Origin: RYN-230 sp963782185
GTDB lineage: Bacteria; Actinomycetota; Actinomycetes; Streptosporangiales; Streptosporangiaceae
NCBI GenBank assembly: GCA_963782185.1
Contig: CAWAJB010000003.1
Coordinates: 310,001 to 374,000, forward strand
DNA: 64,000 bases
Direction: 5' to 3'
A program made the position numbers and the translations under genes. Positions within the stretch are counted from its first letter, which is position 1, and every line of letters begins with the position of its first letter. Below the pieces are notes generated by a model that was not told the origin of the DNA, made no database searches, and saw only the letters and a program-made list of their open reading frames with translations. Shown here piece by piece: positions 60,964 to 64,000 of the stretch.

Positions 60964-63843
60964 GTGAAATCGTTGCCTTCGGCAGGCCGGCCACGGTGGC
61001 AGCAGATGGCGGCGCTGGTGAGTCTCAGCGCCGGCGGAGCGATCACCGGATTCTCCTTTGTCCCGAAGGCGGCCGCCGATTTCAGCTCTCCCTCCAGCAT
61101 GCCGCTCAACCTGGTCGCGCTCCGGCAATCGGTCCACGGAGCCAGCCCGGACCGATCAGCGCCGGGCCACGACGCGATGCTGCGGGCGGCCATCGTCCAC
61201 GTGGCCAACTACTACCTCCGGATGGCCGGGACCAAGACCCCGGCCGAGATGGAGGCGATCATCTGGCAGCACGACAGCATCGACGGCGTCAACCACGGCC
61301 AGTCATGCGCGGCTTTCGCCAGCCTCACCCTGGAACTGGGCGCCCAGGTGGTCGGGGGGCAGAGCTGGGTATCCGGCGGCGGTTCCTATCCGTGGCCCCT
61401 GCACAGCTGGGCGGACGTGCGGGTCGAGGCGAACCCGGCCTCCCTCGGGATCGTCTCGATCCAGCAGGACGCACAGGCTCATGATCGCTGGCATCCGCTG
61501 GGAGACGGCTACGCGCCGCTCCCGGGGGACTGGGTTCTGTTCGACGGGCACGTCGAGGTGGTCACCAAGGACGCGGGCGGGGTGCTGCACACCATCGGCG
61601 GGGATTCGCTGCCGAATTTCTCGGTCAACTCCCACGAGTACCCGGGCCCGCTGTCCGCGGCGGGTGTCGTTGGTTTCGTCAACAACGGTTCCACGCCCGA
61701 TGCGGGCCCGGCTGCGGGGGCGGCGGGCGCGGGGAGTGAGACGGCTGGAACCCAGACGGCGGGGCACCCGAAGGCGAGCGGCACGAATGCCGGGACCACC
61801 TCCGCGGGGAGCACGAATGCGGGGACCACATCCGCAGGGAGCAACAATGCGGGGGCCGTGTCGGCGGCAGTCACGTCTGCGGGTGCCCCCACCGGACAGG
61901 CGGCCATCCCCGGGACCGAAACGGCCCCCGCGGCCCGGGCTGCTCGGCGCGTGTCCACGGACCCGGCGATCCCCGGCCTCGTACCGGCGCAGCGGGCCGC
62001 GCGCACCGCCGAGGACCACCGGCCGGCCCGGGAGGGCCGGGGGGCCGCGAACGCCGGGGGGGCCGGGAACGGCCGGAGAGCCGGGAACACCCGGGAGGCC
62101 GGGAACGGCCGGAGAGCCGGGAACACCCGGGAGGCCGGGAACACCTGGGAGAAGATCTCCCCCGGGGGTGCCGCGATCCCGGGCGTCACCTCCGGGGCCC
62201 GGCCGCGGGAGCAGGGCGCTGCGTACCGCAGGCACCATCCCGCACCCGCGCGGAAGCCGGTCTCCGAGTCCCGCGCGCAGCAGGCGTTCATCAGTGCGGT
62301 GGCCCCCGGGGCCATGGAGGCCCAGCACCGCTACGGGGTCCCAGCCGCGGTCACGATCGCCCAGGCCATCGACGAGTCGGGGTGGGGCCAGAGCGAGCTG
62401 GCTGCCCGGGACCACAACCTGTTCGGCATCAAGGGCACCGGCCCCGCGGGCAGCGTTCCGCTGCCCACCCAGGAATACGTGAACGGCCAGCCGGTCAGCA
62501 CCTCAGCGTCGTTCCGCGTGTACCACAACGTGGCCGAGAGCATCGACGACCACGGCCGGCTCCTGGCCCGCAGCGGCTACTACCAGCAAGCCATGGGCGA
62601 CCGGACGAACCCCGACAAGTTCGCGGCCGCGCTGACTGGCGTCTACGCGACCGACCCCGACTACGGGGCGAACCTGATCAGCCTGATGCGCCGGTACGAC
62701 CTGTACCGCTACGGCGTATCCGGCGACGGCCAGCCGCGCGCCGCGAGCAGGGGCGCGGAGACCGGCAGCGCCAGGATCCCGGGGGTTCCTGCCGCCCCGC
62801 CGGTACCGGCCCGGCCTGCGGGGTCCGCCCGCCCGGACCCGCGGCCCACGCCCACGGCCCCGGCGCCCCCGGCGAGCCCGCGGCCCACGCCCACGGCCCC
62901 GGCGAGCCCGCGGCCCACGCCCACGGCCCCGGCGCCCCCGGCGAGCCCGCGGCCCACGCCCACGGCCCCGGCGAGCCCGCGGCCCACGCCCACGGCCCCG
63001 GCGAGCCCGCGGCCCACGCGCACAGCACCGACAAGTCCGGCCAGCCCGCAGCCGAGCAGCGCCGTCCCAACGCTCCCGCCCAGCCCGCAGCCGAGCAGTG
63101 CGGCCCCGACGTCCACGGCCAGCCCCCGGCCGACGTCCACGGCCAGCCCGCGGCCGAGCCGCCCGGCCAGCGCCCAGCCCTCCATCCCCGGAATCTCCCC
63201 CCAGTCCACGTCTGCGCACCGGCTGAGCAAGGCCCAGGCGCACCGGGCCGGGCAGCCGGTCCGGGCCACCCTGTCCAGCACCCGCCGGTACCAGACGCAG
63301 ATCCCGCGGCCGGTGCTCAACGCGTTCGTGGAATCGGCGAAGGCGCCGTTGCTCGCCGGGCAGACCACGTACCAGGACGTGGCCGCGCGCCGGGGCGTCA
63401 GCTGGCAGTTGCTGGCGGCCTGCGACTGGATGCAGTGTGAGGCACGGGCCAGGCGCTCACCGGTATACGGGGAGCGTCTGGGTGCCGTCAACGGCGACGG
63501 AACGGTGTACGTGCAGCGGTCCGCGGCCCTCGGGCGCTGCGCCGACGACCTGGTCCGGCTGTCCCGGACGGTGTATGGGCTCGACCTGACCCGTGCCGAC
63601 CTCTCGGTGGCTGATCTGGCCAACGCTTTCGCGGCTTTTCGCTGGGGTGGCCTGCTGAAAGCTCACGACTGCTCGGCGATGGAGTTCCCGTACTCGGTCG
63701 AGGGCCTGACCGACCGTCAGGTCCGGATGCGCTGGCCCCGGATCACCGACCCGGGCAACGGTGACCGGCCCGGGGCCCGGTTCCACCGGCGGTTCGGCGC
63801 CGTGCCCATCGTGCTGAGCCTCGACTACCCGGCGACCGTGTAG
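60964..63843 (+). CDS. Large secreted peptidoglycan hydrolase: CHAP + GH73 + C-terminal lysozyme-like domain
   Basis: 959 residues from the GTG at 60964; the TTG at 60973 is better spaced from GGAAGAGG and may be the true start. Order: signal or membrane segment (AALVSLSAGGAITGFSF), CHAP amidase/endopeptidase (~55-235; catalytic Cys in HGQSCAAFAS, His in DGHVEVVTKD), Thr/Asn/Gly/Arg-rich repeats (~255-400), GH73 glucosaminidase-like domain (~435-585; catalytic Glu in IDESGWGQSELA, NLFGIKG), Pro-Thr-rich linker (~600-740), and a final ~150-residue domain with CDWMQCEA and AFRWGGLL. It cuts both glycan and peptide bonds. 62 nt after the previous gene, so one transcript. Confidence 0.85.
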   Translation: MKSLPSAGRPRWQQMAALVSLSAGGAITGFSFVPKAAADFSSPSSMPLNLVALRQSVHGASPDRSAPGHDAMLRAAIVHVANYYLRMAGTKTPAEMEAIIWQHDSIDGVNHGQSCAAFASLTLELGAQVVGGQSWVSGGGSYPWPLHSWADVRVEANPASLGIVSIQQDAQAHDRWHPLGDGYAPLPGDWVLFDGHVEVVTKDAGGVLHTIGGDSLPNFSVNSHEYPGPLSAAGVVGFVNNGSTPDAGPAAGAAGAGSETAGTQTAGHPKASGTNAGTTSAGSTNAGTTSAGSNNAGAVSAAVTSAGAPTGQAAIPGTETAPAARAARRVSTDPAIPGLVPAQRAARTAEDHRPAREGRGAANAGGAGNGRRAGNTREAGNGRRAGNTREAGNTWEKISPGGAAIPGVTSGARPREQGAAYRRHHPAPARKPVSESRAQQAFISAVAPGAMEAQHRYGVPAAVTIAQAIDESGWGQSELAARDHNLFGIKGTGPAGSVPLPTQEYVNGQPVSTSASFRVYHNVAESIDDHGRLLARSGYYQQAMGDRTNPDKFAAALTGVYATDPDYGANLISLMRRYDLYRYGVSGDGQPRAASRGAETGSARIPGVPAAPPVPARPAGSARPDPRPTPTAPAPPASPRPTPTAPASPRPTPTAPAPPASPRPTPTAPASPRPTPTAPASPRPTRTAPTSPASPQPSSAVPTLPPSPQPSSAAPTSTASPRPTSTASPRPSRPASAQPSIPGISPQSTSAHRLSKAQAHRAGQPVRATLSSTRRYQTQIPRPVLNAFVESAKAPLLAGQTTYQDVAARRGVSWQLLAACDWMQCEARARRSPVYGERLGAVNGDGTVYVQRSAALGRCADDLVRLSRTVYGLDLTRADLSVADLANAFAAFRWGGLLKAHDCSAMEFPYSVEGLTDRQVRMRWPRITDPGNGDRPGARFHRRFGAVPIVLSLDYPATV
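61785..62155 (+). repeat. In-frame low-complexity repeats of the hydrolase linker
   Basis: Two repeat families: (N/S)AGTTSAGS-type units around 61785-61855, and 18/36-bp units encoding NGRRAGNTREAG around 62060-62150 (GGGAACGGCCGGAGAGCC, then GGGAACACCCGGGAGGCC, recurring). Both keep the frame. They link the CHAP and GH73 domains. Confidence 0.85.
62845..63035 (+). repeat. In-frame Pro/Thr/Ala-rich minisatellite
   Basis: Repeated 27-39-bp units encode RPTPTAPASP or RPTPTAPAPPASP at least five times, followed by degenerate copies to ~63180. It forms an extended linker between the GH73 and C-terminal domains. A strong slippage site in sequencing and replication. Confidence 0.9.
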
Positions 63844-63899
63844 CGAGCGGCCACCGTCATGCCCCGATCCGTTGCCGCCCTGGAAAGAAGGTGGACCGC

Positions 63900-64000
63900 G
63901 TGGTTCGCATCCTGCTCGCCCTGCTGACCCTGATCACCACACACGGCCGGGGACGGGCCATCCTGGCCGGCCCCGCGGGGGCAATGGCCCAGGCCGCAGG
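63900..64000 (+). CDS. N-terminus of a small membrane protein (3' truncated by window edge)
   Basis: GTG at 63900, with AGAAGG about 8 nt upstream, opens VVRILLALLTLITTHGRGRAILAGPAGAMAQAAG and runs off the window. A hydrophobic first segment suggests a membrane or exported protein. A GTG at 63891 is in frame. It follows the hydrolase by 56 nt and is probably the third gene of the SOS-linked unit. Cannot be assigned to a family from 33 residues. Confidence 0.55.
   Translation, partial: MVRILLALLTLITTHGRGRAILAGPAGAMAQAA

Noticed and set aside
62845..63180. CRISPR-like or non-coding repeat array
   Set aside because: The repeats are in frame and encode a Pro/Thr-rich linker inside the hydrolase gene.
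60964..63843. Prophage endolysin
   Set aside because: It has an export segment, very long linkers and no phage structural, holin or integrase genes nearby; a cellular or conjugation-type hydrolase fits better, though the region beyond 64000 is unseen.

Overview
This is a chromosomal segment of a very GC-rich actinomycete. The evidence is the mycothiol enzyme Mca, an F420/FMN-type PPOX protein, DUF501, a PIN-PhoH protein, a lipoprotein-LCP-rich cell wall, frequent GTG starts and ATGA/GTGA start-stop overlaps. Gene content fits the Streptosporangiales/Thermomonosporaceae side of the class, but I can only support the class-level call from sequence.

Layout. 1-8.5 kb (+): a conserved housekeeping run of mfd (5' truncated), a SurA-like lipoprotein, mazG, eno, a FtsB/DivIC-like septum protein, DUF501, ppx and a family-5 uracil-DNA glycosylase. 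It ends at a tRNA-like gene (8622-8695) with a short variable arm and an apparent UAA anticodon. 9-21.9 kb: small PPOX and DUF4287 proteins, a thiolase, the transsulfuration pair cbs/metB, two membrane proteins, a MoxR-type AAA ATPase with its VWA partner, then ilvA and hppD with a divergent Lrp/AsnC regulator. The AAA/ilvA intergenic region carries a 32-bp array of perfect palindromes. 22-32.5 kb: greA, mca with a small membrane protein, a GNAT protein, a coupled SNF2 helicase/SWIM pair, rhodanese, a LysR/MFS divergent pair in which both genes are frameshifted, and an aldo/keto reductase. 32.5-38.4 kb: a PanE-like reductase, a decayed hydrolase remnant, a frameshifted RecQ with a phosphoribosyltransferase-like tail, a secreted G1-peptidase-like protein and a BKACE protein.

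38.4-46.8 kb: a tightly overlapping minus-strand zinc operon (solute-binding protein, ATPase, two permeases, a Fur/Zur regulator and a DsbA-like thiol protein) with a putative Zur operator, divergent from a DUF255/thioredoxin protein; then an NlpC/P60 hydrolase with a MacB-like N-terminal region. 46.9-59.3 kb: a hypothetical protein, a short Z-prenyl transferase, PIN-PhoH (frameshifted, with a structured leader), a class-III aminotransferase, ispD, a DUF5941 protein, and envelope membrane/LCP proteins.

59.3-64 kb: two good SOS (LexA) boxes precede a membrane-anchored protein with a lytic-transglycosylase-like domain, a 959-residue CHAP + GH73 peptidoglycan hydrolase, and the start of a small membrane protein that runs off the window. 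This looks like the beginning of a DNA-damage-inducible envelope-penetration or conjugation-like locus and is the most interesting region here.

Four genes (LysR, MFS, RecQ, PhoH) each carry one single-base frameshift. They may be real lesions or indel errors in the source assembly; the sequence alone cannot decide.
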